From the NCBI GenBank assembly GCA_025506515.1, contig CM046444.1, positions 74,981,624 through 75,045,623 of the forward strand: a DNA stretch of 64,000 bases, written 5' to 3'. The notes beneath the pieces were generated by a model. It saw only the letters and a program-made list of their open reading frames with translations. It did not search any database and was not told the DNA's origin. Source of the stretch: Flaveria trinervia (lineage: Eukaryota; Streptophyta; Magnoliopsida; Asterales; Asteraceae). The translations under genes were made by a program, and so were the position numbers. Shown here piece after piece: positions 44,509 to 56,131 of this stretch (positions within the stretch are counted from its first letter, which is position 1; the number at the start of each line of letters is the position of its first letter).

Positions 44509-46479
44509 ATACTCCCCCTTAGTCTATCATTATCAACGTCTTCGAGCGAAATCAACACCGAGAAGTCAACTGTAGAAAGATCTTCAAATTGAAGCTTTCC
44601 AAATCTTATTTGAAAGATTATTCATCTCATAAGCTCCCCCTATTTATATGCTCCCCCTTTTCGAGTGCAAGCTTTACAAGGATATTGGAATAGCTTTCCC
44701 AAATCTCTAATCTTGAGTGCTTCAGAAGATGTAGGAGGAGGATTCCTAGCTCGGTATATTCCGCAAGCTTGAGGAACAGGTTCTCTAATCAGGTACACTA
44801 CTCAACTCATGATCGGCCATCACTTAAAGAAAAAATCTAAAACACATTCTCAAACACATCCCAATATTTCTAATTAGATCATTTCATTTTAACAAAATAA
44901 ACCCGTGTTTATCTGTGTGTGAAAAACAAGCGAACCGTGTTTGTTTGTATGCAATTTTTGTGAAATGCATGAAAAATGATAAAATTGTAAGAGCATACTA
45001 TGGAAGATCTAAAAGAAATTGAAATGAATTTGTTATTTTTTTGTATATATATTTAATATCACATTTTTAATTATTTATCATTAATTTTTTTTATAACCGA
45101 GAACTGAATCGATCATGAGATCACATCCTCAAGATATACTTTAGCACAAATATGATGTTAAACATCGACACACAATGAGATCACACTAATAACTAAATCT
45201 AATCACTGTATTTGAGTGATCTTGAAATTCTAAAACAAATCAATAACGATTGCTAATATGTTTGTCCACTTATACCCATGCCCTATCTTTTTCAACAAGC
45301 AGTAGATGATTTGTTAAGGCTCAATTAAATACTTTTGAATGCTAGGACTCCACAATCATTTGGCAAAAACCCTCACCCAACCTCAGGATTTCTTGAATTT
45401 TGTTATGATCTTTATAGGGCACGGCTTGTGCATTAGTGTGTAAGTGATTATCAACAGAATATTGCATTATGTGATGAATTCATCATTTTGATGATTTGAC
45501 ACAACTTAGATCAAGATAGTGAGAGCTCCAGGTCTATACTCACGTATAACAAAGGAGATGACCATTTAATCATGTGCCAATAAGAGCTCCAGGTCAGTAC
45601 TACCATACAGCAGAGGAGATCATCGCTCCGGGTTAGTACCACCGTATAGCAGAGGAGATCATCACTCCAGGTTAGTACCACCGTAGAGCAGAGGAGATAC
45701 GCAGAAGTACAAGACACATAAATACACCAGACGTGATTTAAAGATATGGCTTATAAGATTTGTATCATGGTGGGTGAAAGATCAATTCTAAATCCAATTT
45801 TTGCCGGGACTCAGTTTTCATGTAGACCAAAAAAAGATTGCATAAATCTAGACGTCCTTAAGCATATATTTTAATTTAAATCATGATCCTGCTGTCTACT
45901 TTATTCTTCAGGCTGAGTCTACCAAGCATATCATTAAAGAATCTATTTTTTTCTATTGTTTGCACTCAAAAAAGATGTGAATCAGATAACAGCATCAGTT
46001 ACTATCATTTCTCATTTTTCAAACGCAAGTCATGCAAAAACAAGCATTTCAAAAAGATATACAATCAATTCTCAATCATCTCGAATTAAGTTCCCAGTTC
46101 TCTTTTCACTTTTATTTACTTATGCTCTCCCCCTAAACTTTTATATTTGCAAACTTTTTTTATATATTTTTTATTTATTATTTATTTTTAATATTTTATA
46201 TAAAACTATACAAAAATAAAATTTTATCAAAGAAGGTCTTCCTAACTAGACTGATATGAAGATAAGAAATGAATTCTCAAGATATATGCGGTGATTGTGA
46301 AGTGAGAACTGTGATTGTGTAGATAAAGATCCAGATTGTGGATAAAATACCATGACCTTAACCTGTTTGTTCCGCCTCAAATTTGAATTAGGAACAATCT
46401 CTGTCAGTAAACCGGATTACTAACAGTCCTCCTAAATTATTCATGTACTCATAAACAGAATAGTTAGAAAGGGGAACCT

Positions 46480-48258
46480 AGGCTATCATAGTCCTGGAAG
46501 TTCCTTTTTCATCAATACAAGAAACCTGCTTTTGCACACAACCGTTCAAACAATATGGGATATCTGTATCCTTCTTTTTAATTTGCCAAATTTGTTTTGG
46601 TTTAATTATTTGAATTTGAATGAATTAAATTTGGAAATCATTTTCTGTTTAAGACCGAAAGGAAACGAATTTCGTTTTGAACCTTTGGTCATTTTCATCT
46701 TTGTATTATGGGAAACCGGCTTCACATGAAAAGGTTTGGATGGAGAGTTTTTCATCCAACCATTCAAAGATGTGTGCTTTTCACCTCTTAATCTAGAGAA
46801 GCAACTCGTGTTGCCTTTACCATCTCGAACATTCTTTGTACACTTATAGCTAGAGAAGCAATTTGTGTTGCCTTTACCATCCGAAGCAAGTCTTTGAGGG
46901 CACCTTTGTAGCACATGATCTTCTTTTCCACACTCAAAACAAGCCTTTAATGGTTTTTTATTCTTTGTAGTCCTATGTTGTGCAGGTGTTGAGAAGGATT
47001 GGTTTCAGCTTGTAGCAGATCTTGCTTGTTGTCAAGTTTTCCATGCTGAACAGGGAATGAGATCTTTACTGATTGAGTTTGATGCTTTGCAATTGGAAAA
47101 AGATCTGTATTGGTCTTGATTCAGCTCTTGGAAGTTTTTATGACTTGACAATGTTAGGAGACATCTTGATCAGTGAGGAACCAACACGCACCTCTATGAT
47201 TGATTCATCATCTGAGCTTGTCCAGTCTCATATACACAGATCCTTCTCCAACGGATCTTGATTGACATCTCCTATTGTGTCGGCTTCGCTTATAGGATTC
47301 TCATTTCCTGATGATTCAACAACTGTTCCTTCTTTAACAAACTTGGCAGGAACAAACAAAGTAATATTGCCTGTTTTGAATTTGTTGAAGAAAGTTGGAG
47401 AAGCAACTGATATTGGTTTTGGAGCATCAGAGGTGGAATCACCAGTAATCTTCTTATCAGGCTCCTGCCTGAGGAATCCTAAACCTACAGGAGAATCCTG
47501 CACATCTTTAACCTCTTTAAGATTAACGTTGCTTAAACCTGCATTTAAACTATTAGTTTCAGCAGCTTCAATCAAATCATTAGATGGATGAGGTTGAGGC
47601 ATAGGATAGTAACAATGAGTGCTAGGAGGAGGATATACGTATGGATTTTGACCACAACCCACACCCGTTTTAATCCTAGCTCCCCTCTGTTTACACAATA
47701 GCTCTTCCGTTTTATCCTAGTATTTCGCTTCCATTTCGCTTCCTTATTAGCATCACAAACTGCATCATTCAACTCAGCTCCACCTTTACCCATTGATGTC
47801 TGCTTAAGCTCTTCTTGTACCTCTTCAATTCTAGGTTTCGGTAAACCATCAGAACTGGTACCAGATTTTGATCTCTCTTTTGGCTTCTCTATGGAGTTTG
47901 AATTGATCTTTGGAGTTAGATATGTCGCTTCATAGTACTCCTGACGTTTGATATCAAACTCAATTTCCTTCAGTTTGTTGATCACCTTCATGAGTTTGTA
48001 ATCCCGAAAGCCTCTTTCTCGTTTAGTCGACTTGCCGTGTGAGCTCCATTCTGATGGTAGAGAATCAATCAATCTTAGAACTTGTTCATGATTTCCTAAT
48101 TGGGCATCAAACTTCTTCAGATTCTTTGCAACCAACAGAAAACGATCAAGAAAATCGGAAATCCTTTCATTCTTTAAAGCTGCAAAATTATCAAACCAAC
48201 ATTGTGCGATTGTGAGATTATCAAATTCGAAGGATTTAAACAGTTCTGCAAAAGCCAT
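46480..48258 (-). pseudogene. gag: X2 gag, nearly complete
   Basis: ATG at 48258: MAFAELFKSFEFDNLTIAQCW, FAALKNERISDFLDRFLLVAKNLKKF, LRLIDSLPSEWSSHGKS, RDYKLMKVINKLKEIEFD, EYYEATYLTPK. These are landmarks of the Copia (UBN2-type) capsid. The frame is lost near 47730 and resumes 47698-47228 (Pro-rich NPYVYPPP, then SVASPTFFNKFKTGNITLFVPAKF). A zinc knuckle CFECGKEDHVLQRC lies at 46900-46941, then Cys-Phe-Ser repeats and a basic tail ending A-stop-VPLSN where units 1 and 2 have AWVPLSN. The reading never enters a protease, so gag is the only product this family can ever have coded. Confidence 0.8.
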
Positions 48259-48375
48259 TTTTTGTTTAGATCATTGCAATTAACCCCCCAAAATATTTTT
48301 CCCAAAAATTGTAAAATAATTCTCCCCCGAGAAAAATATATTCTTAAATGTCACGCTAGACAATCTTAGCAACTA

Positions 48376-48800
48376 GGGTCAAGCTATTAAAGACAACAGG
48401 ATCATGGCATGGAAGTATGATCAAGAGTGGGATTGTGCAATCATCAAGAGATCATCTGGAGGAATTGAACACTTCCATGATGTAGAAGCTTTAATCAGTC
48501 TTCCTAAGAGACACATTAAAGATTTGCAAAGCCTAAACATCACAAACAATCCAATTCATCCAAGGGGAAGAGATTTCTCTATGTTTTACGGGTAGACTGA
48601 AAACAAGATTTATAGATGATGTGCTGAAGGAGGCTAAGAGAGAAGATATTGAACATAAGAAAAGGCTTCAAAAGGAAAGAAGATGAAACACTAATTGTAA
48701 CACCACGATGAACATAGTTGAATCAAATCATGAAGATTATAGATCAAAATATGATAATCACAATTAAAACCCCTTTGATCTTCAATTAGATTGCAAAATA
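48376..48800 (+). repeat. Flank duplicate, copy 2 (end of H extra ORF)
   Basis: Second copy of 43739-44151, between the X2 leader and LTR 48801-49129. It holds a 63-codon open frame at 48404-48595 (WKYDQEWDCAIIKRSSGGIEHF), better preserved than copy 1. Confidence 0.85.
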
Positions 48801-49129
48801 TGTTTACAAGTAATCCCTGAATCTATTGGTCATTCAACCATTTACAACACTAATGACAATTAACCTATTTATAGTCTAGACTAATATTCACTAATTGCAC
48901 TTAATCACATAGACTTAGGCTAATTAATGGAAATTGCATATAAAACATAAAAATGACTGAAAACAAGATAAAATATATTTTGTTCACAAAAATATATTTA
49001 TTACAATAAAACTCCTAGTCATTTTAATCTTCACGTCTCGTCTCGGTCCTTCATCTCAAACGTGTCGTGTTTGACTTTTGTTGACTTTGACTGTGTTGAT
49101 AATATAAACTATCATGTACAGCTCCAACA
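48801..49129 (-). repeat. X2 right LTR
   Basis: 329 bp, minus strand TGTTGGAGCTGTACATG ... TTACTTGTAAACA. A few short deletions relative to the left LTR. Confidence 0.85.
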
Positions 49130-49690
49130 CTAACTCCTGCACATTAGTTAATGATGAATTCTTAACGAGGGTTGGTTATACTAATAGGAAAACAGTAGCC
49201 ATCAAAGTCATAGCAGGAAATCAATATATTATTCATATAACTGAGTGGGGATATTTTGAGAAAAAAAGAAATGGTGCTACTGAGGAATGCTGATGATAAG
49301 AAAGATGACAAATAAGAATCTTTGACCCAGAATTATCTATGCTTATATGTTCATATGATACAAGTGGTGGATAAACTGCATGCAAAAGCATAAAAGAGAA
49401 GAAGGTATAATGTTGGGCTTTTGAAAGAAGCTAACATTGAAGCAGTATCAGAACTAAGAGTCTTAAAAGAATATGAGCTTGAAATAGTTCATCATCAAAG
49501 TGTGGTGGAAACACTAACAACTGAAGAAGACATCTTCGGACTAAGTTTTGAGACACTTCATAGGATATGTATAATGGAGATCAAGTACAAATACGATGAC
49601 TAAAAGGATGCAGTATCTTATTTCAACAACAAGATGGCGTCAAGATTGAAGGATCTTTCGGTTTTGAAGACCTGATTACAAGTGTCTAAG
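49130..49690 (+). pseudogene. Element H last coding part before 3' LTR
   Basis: NSCTLVNDEFLTRVGYTNRKTVAIKV, QYIIHITEWGYFEKK, then FDPELSMLICSYDTSGG, and a 60-codon frame at 49421-49603 (ELRVLKEYELEIVHHQSV..LHRICIMEIKYKYDD). I do not recognise it. By position it is the C-terminus of the extra ORF or a separate small ORF before the polypurine tract. Confidence 0.4.
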
Positions 49691-49705
49691 ACTAAAGGGG
49701 AGTAT
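49690..49705 (+). other. Polypurine tract of element H
   Basis: gactaaaggggagtat, immediately before the LTR start TGTTAGATCTAGG. Confidence 0.85.
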
Positions 49706-50611
49706 TGTTAGATCTAGGAACAATAGATCTAGATCATTTTGTATAGGCTTAGAACTTTAATCAATACTTGTAATAAATGATTATAAGTCATCATTTTGAA
49801 GTTTTCATTATGTATATATGTTAACCCATATGTGTGTTGATTTGCGTATGAGTGCAAATACAACCATTATAATTGGAGAATTACTAAAATTGACAAAGTG
49901 TAAGAAACATCTACCAATGAACATTTTATTCTTCTATAGATATGTTTCTTACAAGTAAAATACATCTAAAGATCCTCTAGGGATGAACAACTAGCTCTAA
50001 AGTTGAAGTGAAGATCATTCAGAAGAACAAGATAGCTTCGGAAAAATAAAGTATCTTTGGAAGAACAAGAAATCTTCGGAAGAACAAAGTACCATTGGAA
50101 GAACAAACATCTATGGAAGTCTATGTAGTTGCGGAGTCCAAACACTTTTATTTAAATAATACAAGTGTTACAAGTCAACACGTCAACAAGACAGTTGTTC
50201 AAATCTCAAGAGATCCGATGTTTACTTAATTGAATCATACGTGCCTATAAATATGGATCCTAGGCTTCACATCAAATATACACAAGAGACGACAACGAAC
50301 ATTAGACGATCAACACAAAAACATCACATCAATTCATACAAACATAAACCCTAACAGCCGTCATATCAACATCAACATGACCAAAGCATTTATTGTTTAT
50401 GTCATTCTTTGATTACACATTTGTAATTATTGAACAATTTTAATACATTTTAATCAAATCCTATTTGATTATTAATTTTCTTTGTATTATTATGTTCTTC
50501 ATAATCATTATTCATAATCAAACAATTAAAGAAGGTTAATGTTGATTCCGCAAATGTTAACTTGATTTCCTTTAACACTGTTAATTCCTGATTACGATCC
50601 TTGGATTAACA
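49706..50611 (+). repeat. 3' LTR of element H
   Basis: TGTTAGATCTAGGAAC ... GATCCTTGGATTAACA, 906 bp, with TGTTA/TAACA terminal inverted repeats. TATA box TATAAATA at 50246-50253. U3 (50030-50125) has five copies of (ctt)cggaagaaca-type words with CTTC..GAAG arms. Related in sequence to the minus-strand LTR 50998-52046. Confidence 0.9.
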
Positions 50612-50983
50612 TCTTCCGAGGCCAGTTTTACTTAGGAAGAGGCTTACTTCTTCCGAGGCTGGGGACTTCTATTTTAGAAGTCATTGTCTTGAAATCTTCT
50701 TAGTTTTGAACTTCGGAAGAGAAGACTTTGTCTTCAGAGGTTGGAGTTTTGCTTCGGAGGTTGTTCTTGAACTTTATCTTTAGACGAACTCTATTTGCTT
50801 TTGGAAGTTGCACACTTAGCTTTGTAAGTCCTTTATTAGTAGCACTAAAATTCTCTAAGTGTTTCGTTTTGGTTACACCAGCCTTTCTAGAACCAACAAC
50901 ACTCAAAAGTTCATAGATCGAATGATATATACAATCAATCAAAATAATCTAATACTATTGATTAATCGATCTAAATCAATAAG
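50612..50983 (-). pseudogene. Leader and gag start of minus-strand element W
   Basis: Begins right at the H LTR end. On the minus strand, after the primer binding site, an 80-codon open frame (50942-50700) is Lys/Ser-rich and then full of Ser-Glu-rich segments encoded by cttccgaag words. I cannot match it to a capsid domain; it may be leader. Everything further downstream of W is missing. Confidence 0.45.
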
Positions 50984-50995
50984 GCTCTGATACCA
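50984..50995 (-). other. Primer binding site of element W
   Basis: Minus strand TGGTATCAGAGC, exact initiator-Met type, 2 nt from the LTR end at 50998. Confidence 0.95.
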
Positions 50996-50997
50996 CC

Positions 50998-52046
50998 TGT
51001 GAATCGAAGGATTGTAATAAGGAATTATCAATATTAGGATGAATTCAAATAATGATCGCGGAATTATCACTATTCGTTGTTGATTGATTGAATATGTAAT
51101 AACAAACACAATAGAACATACTAATGAAGAACGGAACTATAAATTGCAATAAGTGAATGAACAATATTTGATTCAAATGCATTTAATTAAAAGCACTGAT
51201 TAATGATTATAAAAGATCAATCAGTAATTGCAAAGAATGATGTTTTCTATGATTCTGTTGATGATATGGTATAAATAATATGGCGGCTGCTAGGGTTTTC
51301 CTGAGTGATTGATTGATCGTATTGATTGATGTATATGGTTAGGTATTCAACTATGTTAAAAGGTGTGTGCCCATACATTGTGTTTATAGATTGACGAATT
51401 TATCGCTAGGGTAAGAGAAAATCTGTTGGAATCAGTAACTCTCTTATCAAGGAAGGTTACTTAGAGAATGTCATGATGTGACATTCTCTTATTGAGTTAA
51501 AGTCATCCTTAGAAGTTGCATTTATGACATCACTCAGTGATTGACTTGTTGACTTGATGTACTTGTTGAAGTACATGCAAGTGTTGCTTCCTCTTAGAAG
51601 TTTTGCCTTCCATAGAAACTTTGTCTTCCTCAAGAACTTTTTGTTTCGCAGAAACTTTGATCTACTTCATTTGATTGCACGTTGTTCATCCGAAGATCTT
51701 TGGTCTTTCAACAGACCCTTTCCTTCATCTACACATAAGTGTTCTTCCGTAGAAGATCCTCAGATCCACTTTATGTAAAAATATTATCTACGGAAGAACA
51801 TAAATGTTTATCTGTAGATGTTTCTTACATTTAGTAAAATTTTCATGAAATTTGACTAAATATGATGTTGAACTTGCGATCAGATATATAAATTAACACA
51901 GTTATGTGTTAACCTATAGATATATAATGCATACAAAAATGTATTTCAAAAGGACTTATTACAAGAGATTGATTAAAGCGTTAAACCTATACAAAGATCT
52001 AAAACTATTATTCCTAGATCTGGACCTATTATTCCTCGATCTAATA
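50998..52046 (-). repeat. 5' LTR of element W (same superfamily as H)
   Basis: 1,049 bp, minus strand (TA)TTAGATCGAGGAAT ... AATCCTTCGATTCACA. It shares with the H LTR the start motif, the gtaagaaacatctac block, the cttcggaag words and the ..TACAATCCTTCGATT end, but is clearly diverged. The start dinucleotide TG has become TA. Confidence 0.8.
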
Positions 52047-53137
52047 GTTTTTGCACTAGTTTTATAGAAAAGTTATTTCTAATTGGTTCATATTTTAGTT
52101 TTGAATATTTTAAGAGACCATAAGCACAAAAAGTTGATTTTTTACTAATCTTGAGATCGACAAAGGATTAAAATTAATGATTTAAATAAAAAATAAGTTA
52201 TTTATTTAAATATTAAACATAATATAACATGATAATATTATACCAACATGATTCCTCAAAATTTCCATTTAATGGTATTTTGTTTTAATCACTTGTAGAA
52301 TTGAAAAAATGGCAACAATTGAATCAAATATTTAACATCAATGGAAGCAAGGATATGTGAAATAAAAAAACCACATGACCTTTTGTTTCCAGTTAACTTA
52401 ATGGAGGAATAAAATAGTCCACGTGAACAAAGAAGGAATAAAAGTTTAGATTGCCATGGTTGAAAGTCAAAGCTCGCGATGAAGAATCAAATCAACCTAC
52501 TTTAAAACCCTAGATTGTTGTGATATAAAAAAAAACCATACGACGGGAAAAGGTATGGGAGGACATACGAGAATAAAAGAAAAATAAAGGTTTTTAATTT
52601 TAAATTCAACTTGGAGTTTTTAGCACGAGTAAAAAGAAATCTTTAAACGAAAACGAAATTTGAAGGCATAGGATTGATTCAAGCATAGAAGACCACCCAA
52701 TTTCAATTCGTTCTTGATTATTTTCTTTCTTTTGTCAATTCCTTTGTTTATGGTACTAAAGTTTAAAACTTTATTATTGTTCCTGATGTTTTTGAATGTT
52801 ATGAATAGCATTTTTTTAGTACTACTTAGGTTTGATTGAAAACTATTTATGTTTTAATTATATATTTGGTTTTAATTTCTTATATTTGTTTATTAATGGT
52901 TGAATTTAAGTATTTTCTCAATTAAATATAGACCCGTGCGTTGTTTTATACCTAAATGTTATTGCCATGCTAGTGTATATTTAATCTTCATTGATTGCGT
53001 GACATCTAGACTAGGTTTGGACATTAATATTAATAACTTTGTGTTTTTAATTTTAAACTTTGACTAGTGATAATCATAGGAGTTTTGGCAATGATTTTGA
53101 TAGTAATTTCAATGCGCTACCTTATTAATAACATACG
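52047..53137. other. Unassigned A+T-rich sequence
   Basis: 1.09 kb between the W LTR and the Athila LTR. No open frame above about 60 codons, no LTR ends, no primer binding site and no tandem repeat that I can see. It includes poly-A runs and a gatataaaaaaaaacc stretch at 52520. Could be degraded retrotransposon or original intergenic DNA. Confidence 0.5.
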
Positions 53138-55293
53138 TGTAGGGTCGGTTTTGGATACTCAACACAAGTATTTTCTCTCAAACTCACTAACAAACACTCA
53201 AGTAGAGATCTTCTAAGAGTTGATTATAATATACTAAATAACACAAGAGAAGCACAAAAGAATAATTTCAAGATACTTGTATATATTATTTCTCAACTTA
53301 AAGTTTACAAGTCTCTTACAAGCTTACTACAAGAGTTACAATAAGAAACTATATATATACTACAATCTACAGCCGGATATACTTTGATAACAGCGTGAAT
53401 CCTCTAACTAAAGCAAATACTGCAAAGCTATAGTTTAAGGTACCTTAGATAATATCTTATCTAAGATATCATAGGCATGACGTGTCTATGACTTACCTTT
53501 TGTCACCAACTAAAGTTGGTAACTTGTACTATCATAAAAAGGTGAACAGTGGAATAAAGTATGGTCAACTACATGGACCTTTGCGAAAACGCCATTGATG
53601 GTGTGCGGATAGTATATATATTTTGATAAAGATTTATCGCACAGATTCAGTTTTAATTGGTTATTACTAATACTAAACCACACATACAAAAGACAGTGTA
53701 CCTGTCGTATGGTAATATAGTGTTGATAAGAACCGAGTATCAATGTGTGGACACACCTAGCCTACTCAACAAACTTGATGATTTGACTATCAGATTTAGT
53801 TTTTGTTAAAGAAAATGATAAGTTGCGTTGGAAAGGTTTTATGGTTTAACAACAATGATAAAAATAAAGTAAACTAAGATTTAAAGCATTTGGATTTAAA
53901 ACCAGAAAATAAAAGTTATCATCCTAACTAGACTCCACTTATGTAACTATGATGAGTGGTGGTGTGATTTAAAGATATGGATTAATGTAATTGTGTTAAT
54001 GTTTATAAAGATGAGCTGGCGCGATTTCTCGTCTATCTTGCTACCGTAGTTACTTGATCCTGTCAGGCTGAGTTTACTGCTCAGATCAAAGCCCTACTAA
54101 TATAGGTAATTCTTTTGTGACCTATTTGACATACGGTTTCTGAAAACATAACTTAATGTTAAAAACAGAGTTGATTAGGTTCCTTCCTAACATACCATTA
54201 ATTTTAGAAAACCGTAACAATTATTAAAGTTTCCAAACTAATAAAAGGGAACCCACAAATGATCAAAAAGTTAAAGTGATATGATTTCTAATAACCATTT
54301 CTAGTTCATTAGCCATGGATTTATTATGAAGACCGGTTTCGCGCATGAAAGTTAATCATACCGTTTTTCAACATTGTATGACGATCACAATCACAAACCA
54401 TAAATTTATAACTTCCCCTTTCAAATGTAGATGCTACCCATCAATAGTTTTCCCAAGAACACCATAACATTAACACAATATTTATCACACCGTTAGTTCA
54501 TCACAAATTACATAAGTTTCATCCGATAAGGATGATAAAAAGAGTTTAGCTCATAATGAGCTTGAATATAACAACATATAACAAGAAGAAAAATATGTTA
54601 TCATCGGTGAAATGGAATAATAAAACCGATAATCCATAATGGATGGCGTTTAGATGATCCCGAGCTTCTTCCAAGTGTTGTATGCACCTTCCAAGCCTCT
54701 AAATGACCTTGAAGTCTTGATTCCCGAGACAGTTGTGTAGAGTAACTCTACCACCAAAGCTTGCCAAAAATGGTTAACTTAGGCTTCTATTTATAGGCTT
54801 TCTGGAGTGTTTAAGCATAGCCCCCGTGCCTAAAAGGCACGCCCTCGTGCTAGTACAATGCTTACGAAAGTTGGTCGGCTCGTACATGCAGGTTGTGTCG
54901 GGCACAGCCCCGTGCTAAATGAGGCACGGCCCCGTGTTGGAGGTGGGGCACAACCTTGTGCCTTATGGGGCATAGCCCCATGTCTACTATTAGGGGACAG
55001 TACTTTTGTCCTTTTCGGATGTCCAAGCACAGGGGTGTGTTAATTTAGCTTGAGGGTGTGTTTCTGGCAAGGCATGGGGGCGTGCTTAATGAGGCATGGC
55101 CAATGCTTGGACTCCAAAGCTCGGATCGCTTCAATTTCTTGTTAAATATGCTTCTTTTGTCCATCTTGTCCTTTTAAACACCTGAAAACACAATTTAAGA
55201 CTTTTAAGTACATTTTCATCATTTTAAGGAAGATATTAAGGAATAATTGATGTGCTTTTGATAGGATATTTATGTATAATTTGGAGCACATCA
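53138..55293 (-). repeat. 3' LTR of Athila element
   Basis: Minus strand starts TGATGTGCTCC directly after the polypurine tract. TATA box TATAAATAG (complement of 54787-54795) about 500 bp in. The end is placed at 53138 (..CGACCCTACA); this boundary is less certain. U3 (54820-55110) is full of CGTGCC/GGCACG words. Confidence 0.65.
54820..55110 (-). repeat. GGCACG/CGTGCC palindromic repeat cluster in Athila U3
   Basis: About eight copies. The best inverted repeat is CGTGCCT-AAA-AGGCACG at 54825-54841; CGTGC-taaatgag-GCACG lies near 54911-54928. The same words recur outside the LTR at 59185-59225 and 59858-60015. Confidence 0.8.
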
Positions 55294-55297
55294 AACA

Positions 55298-55330
55298 TCC
55301 CCACACTTGAACTTTGCTTGTCCTCAAGCA
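55298..55330 (-). other. Polypurine tract and conserved upstream motif of Athila
   Basis: On the minus strand, a short gag-rich word (gcttgaggacaagcaaag) leads into tcaagtgtggggatg, immediately before the LTR. This block is widely conserved before the 3' LTR of plant Athila-type elements. Confidence 0.85.
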
Positions 55331-55825
55331 AAAATCACTTAAAATGACAATTCCACAAAAAAACCAAATAAAACAAATTATAAACATGTCTTTCGAGAAA
55401 ACGCAAGTAAACATTATTTTCATCCAAATATATTAAGAACACGTAAAATGATATCCTAGCAAGCAATAGGTTAGTAAAGATTATTATCATGCTAAAATCC
55501 ACATTTCTCACAAGATGCACTCACACTCGGCTCAATATATGGAGTCATAATCAAGATTAAGTATGGCTAATACACTCAATTGCCTAGTATGAATACGTGT
55601 CAAATCATATGCTTGTTAAGCGATCAAATCTCCACCTACTTAGATATTTACTGCATAAATCATTAGGTCTTTGATAGGTTGTAATTTGGCTCGGGCTCGG
55701 GTATGGAATATTTGGAAAAAGTGGCTAATTGCTAAAGAAGACTATCTTGGCTTATTTTTCTAACATAAACTACAAGGAAAGCAATAAAGGTTACCTATAC
55801 AATACTTCAAGCTAGAAGGGATATG

Positions 55826-56131
55826 CTAGCTTAAGGACTCGTTTAAGGTTAGATTGTCAAGATCGTATTTTGCTTTCAAGAACCGTAGTTCATCTTTTAC
55901 CCGAATATACACAAAACTTTCCTTTCTTAAGCATCGTTCGGCTTGAAGCCTAATAGCACCCAATCGGATTAGTTCTGTGTATTCGTATTGAGATTCAGTT
56001 TGATACTTTTTGCATTTTCCATCATGGGACCAATTTCCACAATTCGGGAATCTTTCATATCTTTTTGCCTGTCTATTTATAGCACTTTTTTTAATCCCAC
56101 AAAATGGCGGAACTTGTTTTTTCTTCGCCAT
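55826..56131 (-). CDS. Unrecognised 101-codon ORF in Athila 3' region
   Basis: Open from ATG (56131) to TAG, with no internal stop, although neighbouring Athila genes are broken. The N-terminus is basic (AKKKQ, KKSAINRQAKRYERF) and could be a nuclear-localisation type stretch. Three Cys are clustered near the start (FCGIKK at residue 11 and CGNWSHDGKC at about 31-40). The second half is Arg/Glu/Leu-rich and probably helical (RLQAERCLRKES, DELRFLKAKYDL). It sits between the ATHILA-type ORF and the polypurine tract. I do not recognise the family and cannot say whether it is expressed. Confidence 0.4.
   Translation of the reverse strand: MAKKKQVPPFCGIKKSAINRQAKRYERFPNCGNWSHDGKCKKYQTESQYEYTELIRLGAIRLQAERCLRKESFVYIRVKDELRFLKAKYDLDNLTLNESLS

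Larger units (their letters stand above)
44152..49129 (-). mobile_element. Gag-only Copia element X2 with duplicated flank
   Basis: Minus strand. 3' LTR 44152-44508 next to a polypurine tract (minus strand aagggggagtat, 44509-44520); noncoding spacer with motif repeats (45586-45698); gag 46480-48258; leader to 48375; then 425 bp that duplicate the flank of the left LTR; then LTR 48801-49129. No protease, integrase or RT. No matching 5-bp flanks (aaata left, ctaac right). Same family as the array at 20533-26730, but with a complete gag. Confidence 0.75.
4460..50611 (+). mobile_element. Old nested Copia element H (gag-pol-extra ORF-3' LTR)
   Basis: Plus-strand Copia element reconstructed by reading across insertions: gag (4565-9705), gag linker, protease and integrase (17878-20532), a short post-pol region (26731-27556), an extra ORF with coiled coil (27557-49700 in pieces), polypurine tract (49690-49705) and 3' LTR (49706-50611). 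The order gag-protease-integrase-RT is diagnostic of Copia. A large ORF downstream of pol is known from the SIRE/Maximus lineage, which is where I would look first. The 5' LTR and primer binding site are not visible; Z' abuts the leader at 4460. Most of RT and all clear RNase H are missing. About 13 kb of the 46-kb span belongs to H itself. Confidence 0.75.

Noticed and set aside
54858..55043. Plus-strand ORF in the Athila U3 G+C-rich patch as a captured gene
   Set aside because: The G+C richness comes from the GGCACG/CGTGCC repeat cluster; both strands are open and no domain is recognisable.
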